64,000 nucleotides of DNA, taken from CAYNSX01 sp964400165 (GTDB lineage: Bacteria; Armatimonadota; Hebobacteria; CAYNSX01). The DNA is taken from assembly GCA_964400165.1 (NCBI GenBank), contig CAYNSX010000006.1:4685-68684 (forward strand), written 5' to 3'. Below are positions 49,901 to 58,684 of the stretch, piece after piece. The number at the start of each line of letters is the position of its first letter. Positions within the stretch are counted from its first letter, which is position 1. Made by a program: the position numbers and the translations under genes. The notes under the pieces are model-generated. The model made no database searches and was not told where the DNA came from. It was given only the letters and a program-made list of their open reading frames with translations.

Positions 49901-52900
49901 TGCAGGACATCGTCGGTGGCGGGTGTGATGTTGCACGCCGAGCCGTCCTGGCTGTCGATGCTCCAGCCGGTGCCGGGCAGTGTGTCATCGAGCGTCACAT
50001 TCTTGGCCAGCCCCTCACCATCGTTGGTGACCGTGATGGTGAAGCAGGCCTCTTCGCCGGCGCTGATCGGCGAGTTGTCGGCGGTCTTGTCGACATGGAC
50101 ATCGGGACAGAGCACTTCGATCAACGCGCTGTCTTCGTTGTCCGTCTGGTCGTCGGACGCCTCGTTCGACGCTTCGACGGTGGCGGTATTGTTGAGTTCG
50201 CCGCAGTCTTCTGCGGTGGTGTCACGGCAGACGGTCACCGAGTAGGTGCCGCCGGAGGCCAGCGTGCCGATGGTGCAGTCCAGCTGGTCATCGGCGCCGG
50301 GCGTGATCGTACAGGCGGAGCCGTCCTGCGAGTCGATCGCCCAACCCGTGCCGGGCAGCGTGTCGTGCAGTTCGACATCAAAGGCCGAGCCCTGGCCGTC
50401 GTTGCTGACCACGATGGTGAAGCAGGCCTGGTCGCCCGCGTCAACCGGCGATTCGTCGGCGGTCTTGTCGACATGGACATCGGGGCAGAGCACTTCGATT
50501 CCGGCGCTGTCCTCGTTGTCGGTCTGGTCGGCAGTCGCCTCATTGGACGCTTCGACCACGGCGGTGTTGTCGAGGTCGCCACAGTCTTCAGCGGTCGTGT
50601 CGCGGCAGACCGTCACCGAGTAAGTCGCCTGGGGCGCGAGCGTGCCGATGTCGCAGTCCAGTTGGTCATCGGCGCCGGGCGTGATGGTGCACGCGGTGCC
50701 GTCTTCGGCGGTGATGGCCCAGCCGGTGCCGGGGAGCGTGTCGTGCAGTTCGACATCGAAGGCCGTGCCGGCGCCGTCATTGCTCACGGTGATGGTGAAG
50801 CAGGCCTGTTCGCCGGCGTTGATCGGTGAATTGTCGGCGGTCTTGTCGACATGGACATCGGGACAGAGCACGGTGACGCTGGCGCTGTCCTGGTTGTCCT
50901 GCTGATCGGCCGTCGGCTCATTCGAGGCCGAGACGAACGCGGTGTTGTCCAGTTCACCGCAGTCCTGGGCCGTCGTGTCGCGGCAGACGGTCACCGAGTA
51001 GGTGCCCTGCGGCGCCAGGTCGCCGATGTCGCACTGCAGCACATCGTCAGGGCCCGGGGTGATGTTGCAGGCAGTCCCGTCCTGGGCCGTGATGCTCCAG
51101 CCGGTCCCCGGCAGCAAGTCATTCACCTGCACATCGAACGCGGTGCCCAGGCCGTCATTGCTGACGACGATGGTGAAGCAGGCCTCTTCGCCGGCGCTGA
51201 CCGGCGAATTGTCGGCAGTCTTGTTGATATGGACATCGGGACAGAGCACAGTGATGGTGGCGCTGTCCTCGTTGTCCTGTTGGTCGGCAGTCGCTTCGTT
51301 CGAGGCCTCAACCGTGGCGGTGTTGGGCAATTCGCCGCAGTCGTCCGCGGTCGTGTCGCGGCAGACGGTGACCGAGTAGGTGCCCTGCACCTCGAGCGTA
51401 CCGATGTCGCAGTCCAACTGGTCATCGGCGCCGGGCGTGATGGTGCAAGCGGAGCCGTCCTGCGAATCGATGGTCCAGCCGGTGCCGGGGAGCGTGTCGT
51501 GCAGCTCGACATCGAAGGCCGTGCCGACGCCGTCATTGGTGACCGTGATGGTGAAGCACGCCTCTTCGCCGGCGCTGATCGGCGTGGTGTTGGTGGTCTT
51601 GTCGACATGGACATCGGGACAGCTCACCACGATGAAAGCGCTGTCCTCGTTGTCGCTCTGGTCTTCCTGCGGCTCGTTGGACGCGGAGACCGTGGCGGTG
51701 TTGTTCAGTTCGCCGCAGTCTTCGGCGGTCGTGTCGCGGCAGACGGTCACCGTATAGGTGCCCTGCGGCGCCAGGGTGCCGACATCACAGTGGAGGATGT
51801 TCCCGCCAGAAATGTTGCACAGGTCGGACCCCTCCTGGGGGGTGATGCTCCAGCCCGTTCCGGGGAGGGTGTCGTCGATCTCCACATCGAACGCGTCACC
51901 GGGGCCGGCATTACTCGCCGTGATCGTGAAGCAGGCCTCTTCGCCGGCGCTGATCTCGGCATCATCGGCGCTCTTGTCCACATGGACATCCGGGCAGAGC
52001 ACTTCGATGCTGGCGCCGTCGGAGTTCGATTCGTTGTTGGGGTCCTCGATGTTGTCGCCGGAGACTTCCGCCAAGTTCTCGAGCGTGCCGCAGTCTGCCG
52101 CAGTGGTGTCGCGGCAGACCGTGACGGACTCCTCCTGGATGCCGCCGGTCAGCGAGCCGGTGAATTCGGTCGCCGTGCATTCCAGGAAATCATTGACGCC
52201 GGGGGTGATGTTGCAGTCCCAGCCCGCGGACTCGCTATCGATGAACCAGCCGGTGCCGGGCAGGGTGTCGGCCATATCCACATTGAACGACGACCCCTCA
52301 CCCTCGTTGGAGACGGTGATCGTGAAGCACGCGTCTTCGCCGGCGCTGATTTCGGCGTCGTCGGCGTCCTTCACCAGCTTCAGGTCGGGGTGGATGATTT
52401 CGGTCGAGATGTCATTGTTGGCGCTGGCCGAGTCGTTCAGGCCAGTGGTGTGCGCGGTACCGGTCGCCGACGCCGTCGCCGTCACCGAGTTGTTGACATC
52501 CTCATCCGAGTGATCCACGACATAGTCGAGCGCGGCCTCATCGCCGCTGTCGAAGGTCACGGAATCGCCGGGCTCGAGCAGCGCCACCGCCGGCAGCGCC
52601 ACGGGGGCACCGCCTCCGGGGGGCGTGAAGAAGGACGAAATGCCGGTGATGTCACACGGTGACGAACTGCCGAAGGGCGACGGAACGAGCAGCGTCACTT
52701 CGTAGGGAATCGTGTCGCCGTCCTGATACGGAAAGCCGGTGACCGGGCTGACCACCGGGCGCGACAGCGCCAGGACCAGCACATTCGTGTTGCACCCGCC
52801 CGGCGAACGGTGCGCGACGGCTTGCGGCACGAACTGCCAGGCGGCGGCGCCGAACAGCGCGGCGAGGAGGGCCGCCTTGGTCAGGCGGCTGCGCATATCA

Positions 52901-52917
52901 CTCTGGAAGTGGGTCAT
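46993..52917 (-). CDS. Giant secreted DUF11-repeat protein 2 (1974 residues, cysteine-rich)
   Basis: The start is ATG 52917, overlapping the upstream stop as TAATG. A signal (about 1-35, ending AVAHRSPGGC) precedes an N-terminal module (about 36-180) with ALSRP..., FPYQDGDTIPYEVTLLVP and PGDSVTFDSGDEA. Thirteen DUF11-type repeats of about 126 residues (378 bp) follow, each built as CPDVHVDKTADNSPI, ACFTITVSNDG, DTLPGTGW, two Cys strands and TVCRDTTAEDCGEL. Most carry six cysteines, so internal disulfides are likely. The C-terminal module (about 1815-1974, CTPGFWQGGVGRYLWNTSP) is shared with DUF11 proteins 1 and 3. It is very acidic and probably extracellular; function unknown. Confidence 0.88.
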   Translation of the reverse strand: MTHFQSDMRSRLTKAALLAALFGAAAWQFVPQAVAHRSPGGCNTNVLVLALSRPVVSPVTGFPYQDGDTIPYEVTLLVPSPFGSSSPCDITGISSFFTPPGGGAPVALPAVALLEPGDSVTFDSGDEAALDYVVDHSDEDVNNSVTATASATGTAHTTGLNDSASANNDISTEIIHPDLKLVKDADDAEISAGEDACFTITVSNEGEGSSFNVDMADTLPGTGWFIDSESAGWDCNITPGVNDFLECTATEFTGSLTGGIQEESVTVCRDTTAADCGTLENLAEVSGDNIEDPNNESNSDGASIEVLCPDVHVDKSADDAEISAGEEACFTITASNAGPGDAFDVEIDDTLPGTGWSITPQEGSDLCNISGGNILHCDVGTLAPQGTYTVTVCRDTTAEDCGELNNTATVSASNEPQEDQSDNEDSAFIVVSCPDVHVDKTTNTTPISAGEEACFTITVTNDGVGTAFDVELHDTLPGTGWTIDSQDGSACTITPGADDQLDCDIGTLEVQGTYSVTVCRDTTADDCGELPNTATVEASNEATADQQDNEDSATITVLCPDVHINKTADNSPVSAGEEACFTIVVSNDGLGTAFDVQVNDLLPGTGWSITAQDGTACNITPGPDDVLQCDIGDLAPQGTYSVTVCRDTTAQDCGELDNTAFVSASNEPTADQQDNQDSASVTVLCPDVHVDKTADNSPINAGEQACFTITVSNDGAGTAFDVELHDTLPGTGWAITAEDGTACTITPGADDQLDCDIGTLAPQATYSVTVCRDTTAEDCGDLDNTAVVEASNEATADQTDNEDSAGIEVLCPDVHVDKTADESPVDAGDQACFTIVVSNDGQGSAFDVELHDTLPGTGWAIDSQDGSACTITPGADDQLDCTIGTLASGGTYSVTVCRDTTAEDCGELNNTATVEASNEASDDQTDNEDSALIEVLCPDVHVDKTADNSPISAGEEACFTITVTNDGEGLAKNVTLDDTLPGTGWSIDSQDGSACNITPATDDVLHCDIGDLAADASYTVTVCRDTTADDCGELENTATVAADNESEADAQDNTDSATIVVDCPDVHVEKTADNSPINAGEDACFTIVVSNDGDGTAFDVELHDTLPGTGWSIDSQDGSACNITPGADDQLDCDIGTLAPDGTYTVKVCKTTAPEDCGQLDNTAVVSASNESEADAQDNEDSATINVQCPDVHILKDANATPIDGGDTASFTITVTNDGAGTATDIDMTDTLPGTGWSITFADAGWNCNITPAADDFLECTAASLASGGSLQVTVERETDPDTDCGEMFNEATVSATNEPSGDQVDNTDDATIVVNCADVHVEKTADNTPINAGDEACFTIVVSNDGEGTAHDVTLSDTLPGTGWAIDSEDGSACNITPGADDSLDCTIGDLASGGTYTVTVCRDTTAEDCGELANTATVSASNEPADDQTDNSDSATIVVECPDVHVEKSADNTPINAGDEACFTIEVSNAGPGDAYDVELDDTLPGAGWAIDSQDGAACNITSGNILHCDIGTLAPDATYSVTVCRDTTAEDCGNLDNTAEVSASNESEAAAQDNTDDATIVVECPDVHVDKTADNSPISAGDEACFTITVSNDGDGTAYDVVLADTLPGGGWSIDSQDGAACNIAGGNALTCDIGDLASGADYQVTVCKTTTAADCGELQNTAEVRASNEPQDDQSDNSDSATIVVDCPDVHVNKEPVTTPITAPNDACFSIVVSNDGAGTATGVVLTDTLPGTGWSIQSQTGGACNISGGNQLNCNIGTMAPGATYSVTVCRPTTNPADCGDLVNTARVTATNESALDAQDNSDDATITVQCPGGAGCTPGFWQGGVGRYLWNTSPDPEWTAVGGVGNPPFIQTRLFNTFFTPHAFLNGRTMLELVGTGGGPNPVRKAARMLVAAYLNSSFGMAYPFTPAQLSAMWAAAVANGTPAAFEAVHQTLGAANELGCNIGWNGNKPKVQLPDRTGQPTATRPPQ

Positions 52918-53645
52918 TACCCTCTCCCCCCGTCACGACGGTCGGGCAGCGGACTGCCGATCCAGCGGTAGAGGTTCAGCGGCTGCGTGACGGCCGAAAC
53001 CATCCGAGCCACTGTGACCGGCGCCGGAGAATGTATCCGGCTGCCCGGCAGCGCAGCATCAAGACGCACGCGCAGGAATGAACTGGGTGCCACCGCGCCC
53101 AGCCGGCCGGCGCCCAGGAGGCTGGCCAGCGTCTGCGCGATGTCGGTGGAGAGACTGTGGCGCGCTTCCACGGACCCGTCCTGCGGGCCGGTGTGCGCGG
53201 TCCCGCTCGCCGAGACGGACGCGGCGACGGAAGTGAGCGGGCTGCCGCCCTTCGGCGACATTGGAATGTCATAGGTGAGGCCCTCAACCGTGTCGCCGGT
53301 GAAGGTGACGAACTGTCCCGGGTTCAGCGACGCAATGGCGGGCAGAGTGACGACGATGCCGTCCGGACGGGTGAAAGTCGCTTGGATTCCGGTGACTTGG
53401 CAGGGCCGCATGGGACCGGCGGCGGGCGGCACCGCGATCGTCACCGAATAGGCGATGGCGCTGCCCGCCTCATAGGTGATGTCGCCATCGCGGGAAATCG
53501 CGAGCAGCAGCGAGTTGCCCGTGCAACCGGCGGGGGAGATATGGGCGGCTGACGGACGGGCGCCGATGGACAGCGCCAGACTGCAGACCAGCGCAGCGAC
53601 CGCGAGCGGCCACCGCTGACAGCAACTCCGAAGATGAGTGCGCAT
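52917..53645 (-). CDS. Stand-alone N-terminal module of the DUF11 proteins
   Basis: The 242-residue secreted protein has a signal (1-34, ending SAAHISPAGC). It is similar to the N-terminal modules of the proteins at 46993-52917 and 54066-56582: AISRDGDITYEAGSAIAYSV, PCQVTGIQATFTRPDG, SLNPGQFVTFTGD and ASVSASGTAHTG recur in order. No DUF11 repeats follow. Its stop overlaps the giant gene start by one base, so the two are made together. It could be a partner subunit or assembly factor for the giant protein; that is inference. GGAGAGGGAC precedes the ATG. Confidence 0.75.
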   Translation of the reverse strand: MRTHLRSCCQRWPLAVAALVCSLALSIGARPSAAHISPAGCTGNSLLLAISRDGDITYEAGSAIAYSVTIAVPPAAGPMRPCQVTGIQATFTRPDGIVVTLPAIASLNPGQFVTFTGDTVEGLTYDIPMSPKGGSPLTSVAASVSASGTAHTGPQDGSVEARHSLSTDIAQTLASLLGAGRLGAVAPSSFLRVRLDAALPGSRIHSPAPVTVARMVSAVTQPLNLYRWIGSPLPDRRDGGRG

Positions 53646-54013
53646 GTCCCTCTCCTGGGCGAATCCTATTCAGTTGTCTGCCCCGCCATGCGCGACCGCA
53701 CAGCAGGTCAGCAGCCCGAGAGGGGCTTTGCTCGCGCCGCCAGCCGGCGACGCGCCTCGCAGCAGAGACAAGGAATGATGAAGAGCATCGCCACTGACCA
53801 CTCCCCGTCTCGGGTACTGCTCACTTGCCTATGCGTCGTTATAGCCGCGAACTCCTGCTGTCCACAACCGCGCGCAGCCAGTATTCCGTGGGTATTTCGG
53901 TCTAGGAGCGACCAGCGGCCTGCTTGCTTCGTACCGTTGTGTACCTTTCTGGTAACAACTGTACGCACTAGTTGCGGCAAATTTCTCCGCCCGGGTCGTG
54001 GGTCACACAAAGG
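53646..54013. other. Gene-free stretch upstream of the stand-alone module gene
   Basis: No supported gene or repeat is visible. It should hold the promoter of the two-gene unit 53645-46993, but I cannot point to a confident -35/-10 pair. Composition is less GC-rich around 53800-53990. Confidence 0.4.
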
Positions 54014-54041
54014 ACGGAGGCCCGGTCGCCCGGGCCTCCGT
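54014..54041. terminator. Terminator-like hairpin after DUF11 protein 3
   Basis: A 12-bp perfect stem ACGGAGGCCCGG/CCGGGCCTCCGT with a TCGC loop. Sequence and flanks are homologous to the hairpin at 46942-46965. It lies 25 bp after the stop of DUF11 protein 3. Confidence 0.78.
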
Positions 54042-54065
54042 AGGCGTGATCAGGGGTGGTGCTTG

Positions 54066-56582
54066 TTACTGCGGCCCGCGGCTGCCCACCGTTCCGCGGG
54101 AACGCTCGATTTGGGCATTCCCCGGTGTGGGGTTGCCGATGTCGCAGCCGAGGTTATTGGCCTCGTCCAGTTGGATGTGCAGCGCCAGGAAGGCCGCCGG
54201 GGTGCCGGCTGTGACGGCCGCCGTCCACGCCGCGCTCAACTGGGCAGTCGTGAACGGATAGCCCAGCCCGAACGCCGCGTTCAGGTAGCCCGCCACCAGA
54301 CTGCGGGCCGCCTTGCGCACCGGGTTCGGTCCGCCACCCGTGCCCACCAGGTCCAGCATCGTCCGCCCATTGAGGAAGGCGTGGGGCGTGAAGAACGAGT
54401 TGAACAAGGTGGTCTGGATGAACGGCGGGTTACCGGCGCCACCTGCCGCGGTCCACTGCGCGTCGGGCGAGGTGTTCCAGAGTTTGATGCCGACGCCGCC
54501 CTGCCAAAAGCCGGGCGTGCAGCCGGCGCCACCGGGACACTCGACGGTGATCACCGCCGAGTCGGAGTTGTCGCTCTGGTCGGCTTGCGGCTCGTTCGTC
54601 GCCCGAACTTCAGCCGTGTTGGGCAGTTCGCCACAGTCGGCTTCGGTCGTCGTGCGACAGACGGTCACCGAGTAGGTGCCGCCGGACGCCAAGTCGCCGA
54701 TCTCGCAGGCGAGCGAGTCGTTGGCGGCCGCGACGATGTTGCACGCGCTGCCGTCTTCGGCCGTGATCGACCAGCCGGTGCCGGGCAGCGTGTCCGCGAG
54801 GACGACGCCCGTGGCATCACCGGCGCCGTCATTGCTGACGACGATGGTGAAGCAGGCCTGGTCGCCGGCGTTGATCGGCGAGTTGTCCGCTGTCTTGCTG
54901 ACATGGACATCGGCGCAGTTCACCACAATGGTGGCGCTGTCCTCGTTGTCGCTCTGGTCAGCCTGCAGCTCATTGGACGCCCGAACCGTCGCGGTGTTGG
55001 GCAGTTCGCCACAGTCCTCGGCGGTGGTGTCGCGGCAGACGGTCACCGAATAATCGGCGCCCGCCGCCAGCGTACCGACCGTGCAGTCCAACTGGTCGTC
55101 AGTCCCCGGCGTGATGGTGCACGCCGAGCCGGTCTCGCTGTCAATGGCCCAGCCGGTGCCGGGGAGGGTGTCGTGCAGTTCGGTGTCGAGGGCGTCGCCG
55201 ACGCCGTCATTGCTGACGACGATGGTGAAGCACGCCTCTTCGCCGGCGTTGATCGGCGAGTTGTCGGCGGTCTTGTCGACATGGACATCCGGCGGGCAGT
55301 CGACCACGATGGTCGCATCGTCGTCGTTGTCCTGCGCGTCCTGCTCCGATTCATTGGACGCGGAGACATTGGCGGTGTTGGGCAGCTCGCCACAGTCGTC
55401 CGCGGTGGTATCGCGGCAGACCGTCACCGAATAAGTGGTGTCCGGGAGCATCGTGCCGATGTCGCAGTGCAGGATGTCGTTGGTGTCGGGCGTGATGTTG
55501 CACGCCGCGCCGTCTTCGGCCGAGATGCTCCAGCCGGTGCCGGGCAGCGTGTCGTCGAGCTCGACATCAAACGCGGTCGCGTCGCCCGGCGAGTTGCTCA
55601 CCACGATCGTGAAGCAGGCCTCTTCGCCCGCCAGGATCGGCGAGTTGTCGGCGGTCTTGTTGACATGGACATCCGGACAGCTGACGGCAATGTCGTCGTT
55701 GTCAGAGTTCGGGAACTGGTCGGGGTCCTCGATCAGGTCGTTCGTGACCTCGGCCGAGTTCTCCAGGAGGCCGCAGTCGTCGGCGGTGGTCGTCCGACAA
55801 ACGGTGACATTCTCGGACTGGTTCCCGCCGGTCAGCGACCCGGTCATTTCGGCCGCGGTGCATTCGAGGGAGTTGCCGCCGGTGATCTGGCAGGCCCAGG
55901 TAGCCGTCTGGCTGTCGATAAACCAGCCGGATCCGGGCAGCGTGTCGGTCATGCTGACATTGAAGGCCGACCCTTCGCCCTGGTTGGTGACGGTGATGGT
56001 GAAGCAGGCGTCTTCGCCGGCGCTGATCAAGCCGTCCACCGCGTCCTTGGTCAGTTCCAGGTCGGGGTGGATGACTTCGGTGGTGATGTCGTTGTCGGCG
56101 TGCGCGGCGTTGTTGTTGGTGCTGGTGTGCGCAATGCCGTCGGCTTCCGCCGATGCGGTCACATCATCGCCGACTTCATCGCCGTGGGCGATGACATACG
56201 AGAGCAGGGCTTCGTCGCCACTGTCGAAGGTCACCGAGTCGCCCGGGTTGAGCGTGGCGATGTTGGGCAGCCCGGCCGACGCGCCGGACGGATCGGTGAA
56301 GGACGAGGTGATGTCGGTGATCTGGCAGGGCTTGAATCCACCGACCGCCGCCGGCACCGCCAGCGTCACCTCATACGGAATCGTCGCCCCGTCCTGATAC
56401 GGGAACCCGGTGCCCGGGTCCAAGGACGGGCGCGACAGCGCCAGAATCAAAATGTTGGTATTACAGTCCGCCGGGTTCTGGTGCGCGGTGGCGTATTGAC
56501 CGGCGAGGGCGACGGCCCCGAACAGGCCCGCCACCACTGCGGTCTTCGCCCACCTGCTGATAGAGCGGTGATGCTGACTCAT
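54066..56582 (-). CDS. Secreted DUF11-repeat protein 3 (838 residues)
   Basis: AAGGAGAGAGGGA precedes ATG 56582. Signal (about 1-34), then the N-terminal module (FPYQDGATIPYEVTLAVP, DSVTFDSGDEALLSYVIAHG) as in the giant protein. Four to five DUF11-type repeats follow (HPDLELTKDAVDGLIS, CPDVHVNKTADNSPIL, CPPDVHVDKTADNSPIN, CADVHVSKTADNSPIN). The shared C-terminal module is CTPGFWQGGVGIKLWNTSP to NNLGCDIGNPTPG. It is a shorter sister of the giant protein with the same ends, so repeat number is the main difference. Probably extracellular; function unknown. Confidence 0.85.
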   Translation of the reverse strand: MSQHHRSISRWAKTAVVAGLFGAVALAGQYATAHQNPADCNTNILILALSRPSLDPGTGFPYQDGATIPYEVTLAVPAAVGGFKPCQITDITSSFTDPSGASAGLPNIATLNPGDSVTFDSGDEALLSYVIAHGDEVGDDVTASAEADGIAHTSTNNNAAHADNDITTEVIHPDLELTKDAVDGLISAGEDACFTITVTNQGEGSAFNVSMTDTLPGSGWFIDSQTATWACQITGGNSLECTAAEMTGSLTGGNQSENVTVCRTTTADDCGLLENSAEVTNDLIEDPDQFPNSDNDDIAVSCPDVHVNKTADNSPILAGEEACFTIVVSNSPGDATAFDVELDDTLPGTGWSISAEDGAACNITPDTNDILHCDIGTMLPDTTYSVTVCRDTTADDCGELPNTANVSASNESEQDAQDNDDDATIVVDCPPDVHVDKTADNSPINAGEEACFTIVVSNDGVGDALDTELHDTLPGTGWAIDSETGSACTITPGTDDQLDCTVGTLAAGADYSVTVCRDTTAEDCGELPNTATVRASNELQADQSDNEDSATIVVNCADVHVSKTADNSPINAGDQACFTIVVSNDGAGDATGVVLADTLPGTGWSITAEDGSACNIVAAANDSLACEIGDLASGGTYSVTVCRTTTEADCGELPNTAEVRATNEPQADQSDNSDSAVITVECPGGAGCTPGFWQGGVGIKLWNTSPDAQWTAAGGAGNPPFIQTTLFNSFFTPHAFLNGRTMLDLVGTGGGPNPVRKAARSLVAGYLNAAFGLGYPFTTAQLSAAWTAAVTAGTPAAFLALHIQLDEANNLGCDIGNPTPGNAQIERSRGTVGSRGPQ

Positions 56583-57003
56583 TCCCTCTCTCCTTCAGGA
56601 GAATAGAATTTTGAGGTCACTCCGCCTCAACGCCTGCCCCTTGGTTTTACGGAATGCGGGGTGCTGATCCGAAAACAGGCGGCCGAGTCGCGCCCGCCCC
56701 ACCGCGCGCGTTGTGGACGCCTGCTGCTCCCCATCATACAAGGTTGCGGTCTCCATAGCGTCAACCGCTTGCTTGATGATAGATGCGACGATACCGGGCG
56801 GACTCCTTCCCTGCAAGGGCCGGGAGTATGAAAATTCTGTGAAGGATTCCGGCAGATGCCTCGTGCGTGTTCACAATCTCGACGCGGCATCCGCACGCTT
56901 ACACTGGATTATACGGAGTTGCGTCATCGCCAGCGGTAGAGGCCGCGTGAAACTTGCGGTGTCGCACGGCGTCCAACCAATAGACGAAGAACGGAGGCAG
57001 CCA
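56583..57003. other. Gene-free stretch
   Basis: This 421-bp space separates divergent genes (DUF11 protein 3 and the ARPP-like gene) and must hold promoters for both. I see no palindrome family member and no clear -35/-10 pair. A plus-strand frame from 56713 is open but has no ribosome site and is only an extension of the real gene. Confidence 0.45.
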
Positions 57004-58038
57004 ATGGGCGGCCGAATGTGCGTGTTTCTCTCGATGGCGGCAATCACGGTAGTCATTGCCGCGCCGGTGCGGGCGGGCGAACTGCCGGGCGGCAGTCCCT
57101 TGCGCGCTTTTCTGTCCAAGGTTCGCGTCGGCAGCCCTGTCCACTATGAAGGATTGTGGGTTTTCCCGGTCACGCTGGACGGCCAGCCGCACTTCGCCCC
57201 GCTGACGATGGATGCGGCCCGCGAGCGCGGCGTGCTGCTCTTCAAGGAACTCGACCGCCCGCAGGTCAACGCCATCACCGTCATCAACACGGGCGACCAG
57301 CCCATCTTTCTGATGGCGGGCGAGGTGATCAAGGGCGCGCGACAGGACCGCATCTTGCAGCAGTCGCTGCTCGTCCCGCCGAAGACGACGCTGACGAACG
57401 CGGTCTTCTGCGTCGAGCCGGGCCGGTGGACGGGCGGCCTCGAGTTCGAGAGCGCGAAGTCCATCGCGGCGCCGGCAGTGCGCGCCGCGGCGCAAGGCGC
57501 GCCGAGCCAGGAAGCGGTCTGGGACGCGGTCGGCAAGGTGCGCGCCGGCGTGGACTCGCCGTACCGCGGCAGCAGTCTGCTGGAAGCGCAGTCCTCCGCA
57601 CAAGCCGCCGAGCGCGCCGCCGGTTTCATGGAGCAATTGCGCAAGACGCCGCTGCCCGGTGAAACGCGCGGCGTCCTCATCTTCTACGGTCAATTGCCGG
57701 TCGCGGCGGATTTCTTCGCCAGCCCGGAACTCTTCCAGGCGCTGTGGCCGAAGTTGCGCGACTCGTATCTGATGAGCGTCTTCGGCGGCAAGCCCTCGCT
57801 CAAGTCCCCCACCCTCGCCGATGCCACCCTCTTCCTGCGCGCTGGGCTGGCCTGCGTCGCGACTGCACAAGACACGCCCGGCGCCGGCCGCGTGTATGAA
57901 CTCTCCGGTCCGATGAGCGGCTCGGCGCTGCTGTTCGATTATGAAGCGCCGCTGCATCGCCCGGGCACCGGCGGGGCAGTAGAAGTGCTGGTGCACGCCG
58001 AACTCTTCCCTCACAATGGGAAGGAACCCGTTCGCTAG
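57004..58038 (+). CDS. Secreted ARPP/DUF6569-like protein
   Basis: The 344-residue protein starts at ATG 57004, set by GGAGG six bases upstream. A signal peptide (1-24) precedes a domain resembling the ARPP family (ARG and rhodanese-phosphatase-superfamily-associated protein): VHYEGLWVFPVTLDGQPHF, NTGDQPIFLMAGEVIKGARQ, DRILQQSLLVPPKT and VFCVEPGRW. The biochemical role of this family is unknown to me. The last 23 bp overlap the next gene, so both are probably made together. No catalytic motif stands out. Confidence 0.75.
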   Translation: MGGRMCVFLSMAAITVVIAAPVRAGELPGGSPLRAFLSKVRVGSPVHYEGLWVFPVTLDGQPHFAPLTMDAARERGVLLFKELDRPQVNAITVINTGDQPIFLMAGEVIKGARQDRILQQSLLVPPKTTLTNAVFCVEPGRWTGGLEFESAKSIAAPAVRAAAQGAPSQEAVWDAVGKVRAGVDSPYRGSSLLEAQSSAQAAERAAGFMEQLRKTPLPGETRGVLIFYGQLPVAADFFASPELFQALWPKLRDSYLMSVFGGKPSLKSPTLADATLFLRAGLACVATAQDTPGAGRVYELSGPMSGSALLFDYEAPLHRPGTGGAVEVLVHAELFPHNGKEPVR

Positions 58039-58684
58039 ACCGGCGCTGCTCGCCGTCAGCCTACTGACGCTGTCCGCGACCGCCGCTCCGCCGATCGTTC
58101 CCCGCGCCGTCGCCCTGGCGGGCCACTCCATTGCCCGCGTCGTCGACGCCCGAGGAAACACGGTGGCCCTCGCCACCGCGGTCTCGCCCGCCGAGTTCCT
58201 CTCCGCGGCCGCGCTCGTCGAGGCGGCGGGAACAGTGCGTCTGGTGCTGCGGACCGGGGAGACGCTCGCCGTCACTGCGCAACAGCGCGACGAGCCGACT
58301 GGCCTCATACTGTTGGCCGTCGCGCAACCGCAACCGCGCAGCGTGTCGCTTGGCGCGTCCGAGCGTCCGCTGTCGGGCCGGCGCTTGTATGCGCCGCTGC
58401 CCAAAGACGGCGGGTGGCTGGCGTGGCGCATCGGCTGGGCGTGGAGCGAGCGCGGCGACTGGCTCCGCACCGATCACGACCCCGCGGCGCTGCATCCGGG
58501 CGCGCCGCTGTTTACGGCCGACGGACGGCTGGTGGGACTGGCGCTCTTCAGCGCCGAGCCGGGCGAGCCGCTGACGGAAGAAGGCGACATGCTGTTGGTC
58601 GGCCCCACCGGGCCGGTGACGCTCGCGGTGAGTGTGGAGGGGTTGCACGCGGCGCTGGCGCGGTTGCGGTCTTCGATTCCGTAG
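58016..58684 (+). CDS. Secreted degenerate trypsin-like protein (pseudo-protease)
   Basis: The 222-residue protein has a signal (1-23). The remainder shows the strand order of a trypsin/HtrA-like barrel: GTVRLVLRTGETLAVTAQQ, then LILLAVAQPQPRSVSLG, and near the end HPGAPLFTADGRLVGLALFS. In active enzymes the corresponding segment is GNSGGPL; here the serine is missing (HPGAPL), so catalysis is not expected. It overlaps the ARPP-like gene by 23 bp and may work with it as a binding protein. The assignment to the trypsin fold is my inference from motif order. Confidence 0.6.
   Translation: MGRNPFARPALLAVSLLTLSATAAPPIVPRAVALAGHSIARVVDARGNTVALATAVSPAEFLSAAALVEAAGTVRLVLRTGETLAVTAQQRDEPTGLILLAVAQPQPRSVSLGASERPLSGRRLYAPLPKDGGWLAWRIGWAWSERGDWLRTDHDPAALHPGAPLFTADGRLVGLALFSAEPGEPLTEEGDMLLVGPTGPVTLAVSVEGLHAALARLRSSIP

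Noticed and set aside
48577..52662. Very long plus-strand open frames (about 750 and 600 codons) opposite the giant DUF11 gene, and a 990-codon one over 53634-56606
   Set aside because: They are created by the codon bias of repeated minus-strand coding sequence. Their products are low-complexity Val/Gly/Arg-rich repeats with no ribosome sites or domains.
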